A DNA stretch of 6,296 nucleotides from NCBI GenBank assembly GCA_950071955.1, contig CATMOC010000232.1, positions 1 to 6,296 of the forward strand, read 5' to 3'. Every line of letters starts with the position of its first letter. Positions within the stretch are counted from its first letter, which is position 1. The notes below the pieces were generated by a model that worked only from the letters and a program-made list of their open reading frames with translations, did no database searches and was not told the origin of the DNA. This stretch comes from an uncultured Mesorhizobium sp. (GTDB lineage Bacteria > Pseudomonadota > Alphaproteobacteria > Rhizobiales > Rhizobiaceae). Positions 6,113-6,296 of the stretch are shown here, in pieces. The position numbers were made by a program, and so were the translations under genes.

Positions 6113-6296
6113 ACGTCCACGACGACGACATCGACAAATCCTCCGCGCCGCTGATCGAGCATCTGATCGAGCTGCGCTCGCGCCTCATGTGGGCGATCGG
6201 CGGCTTCTTCGTCGCCTTTCTGGTCTGCTTCTTCTTCGCCAAGCAGCTCTTCATCCTCCTGGTCATCCCGTTCCAGTGGGCGACCGGCTGGGGGGG
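6109..6296 (+). CDS. tatC: Sec-independent translocase subunit TatC, 3'-truncated
   Basis: TatC is the six-span membrane core of the twin-arginine translocase and the primary receptor for the signal peptide. Only the first 62 codons are present before the window ends. Translation starts at GTG at 6109, whose last bases form the tatB stop (GTGA, 4-nt overlap), a coupling typical of this operon. The product begins MNVHDDDIDKSSAPLIEHLI and contains the conserved cytoplasmic motif HLIELRSRL (residues 18-26), with His18, Glu21 and Arg23 in the places of E. coli His12, Glu15 and Arg17. The first membrane helix covers about 27-44 (MWAIGGFFVAFLVCFFFA), and LVIPFQWA begins the first periplasmic part. 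The final bases are a run of six G, which may be real Gly codons or end-of-contig noise. Confidence 0.92.
   Translation, partial: MNVHDDDIDKSSAPLIEHLIELRSRLMWAIGGFFVAFLVCFFFAKQLFILLVIPFQWATGWG

Noticed and set aside
6291..6296. Run of six G at the window end as a possible sequencing artefact
   Set aside because: TGG GGG GG still reads as Trp-Gly-Gly in tatC frame, which is plausible in a GC-rich gene; six bases are too few to decide.

Overview
This is a GC-rich stretch of bacterial chromosome. Gene content, order and protein sequence suggest an alphaproteobacterium of the order Hyphomicrobiales (Rhizobiales), most likely a Mesorhizobium/Phyllobacteriaceae-like lineage. The family-level placement is an inference from remembered family sequences, not a search. 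All recognisable genes are on the + strand.

Layout: positions 1-88 do not look like the rest. A hexamer repeat (CTAGGG)n decays into variants and then into a short AT-richer stretch, which I read as contig-end foreign or artefactual sequence fused to the bacterial DNA. From about 89 to 1189 runs the C-terminal part of a SPOR-domain protein that lacks its start. A hairpin terminator at about 1205-1245 closes that unit. Then come nagZ (1332-2351), scpA (2364-3203, TTG start), scpB (3196-3954, overlapping scpA by 8 nt), an ABC-transporter ATPase of the FbpC/PotA/CysA type (4012-5139), tatA (5175-5396), tatB (5441-6112) and the first 62 codons of tatC (GTG start at 6109, overlapping tatB by 4 nt and cut by the window end).

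How the genes fit together: SPOR domains bind septal peptidoglycan lacking stem peptides. NagZ works in cytoplasmic recycling of peptidoglycan fragments. ScpA and ScpB are the kleisin and winged-helix subunits of the SMC condensin. TatA, TatB and TatC form the twin-arginine translocase, whose substrates in other bacteria include cell-wall amidases. The window is therefore mostly a conserved housekeeping cluster for envelope maintenance, chromosome segregation and protein export.

The one gene that does not fit is the lone ABC ATPase between scpB and tatA, which has no permease or binding protein beside it. I found no mobile element, CRISPR array, tRNA or rRNA, and no convincing undescribed system. 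The points most worth checking are the telomere-like contig end, the ABC gene insertion, and the long histone-H1-like tail of TatB.
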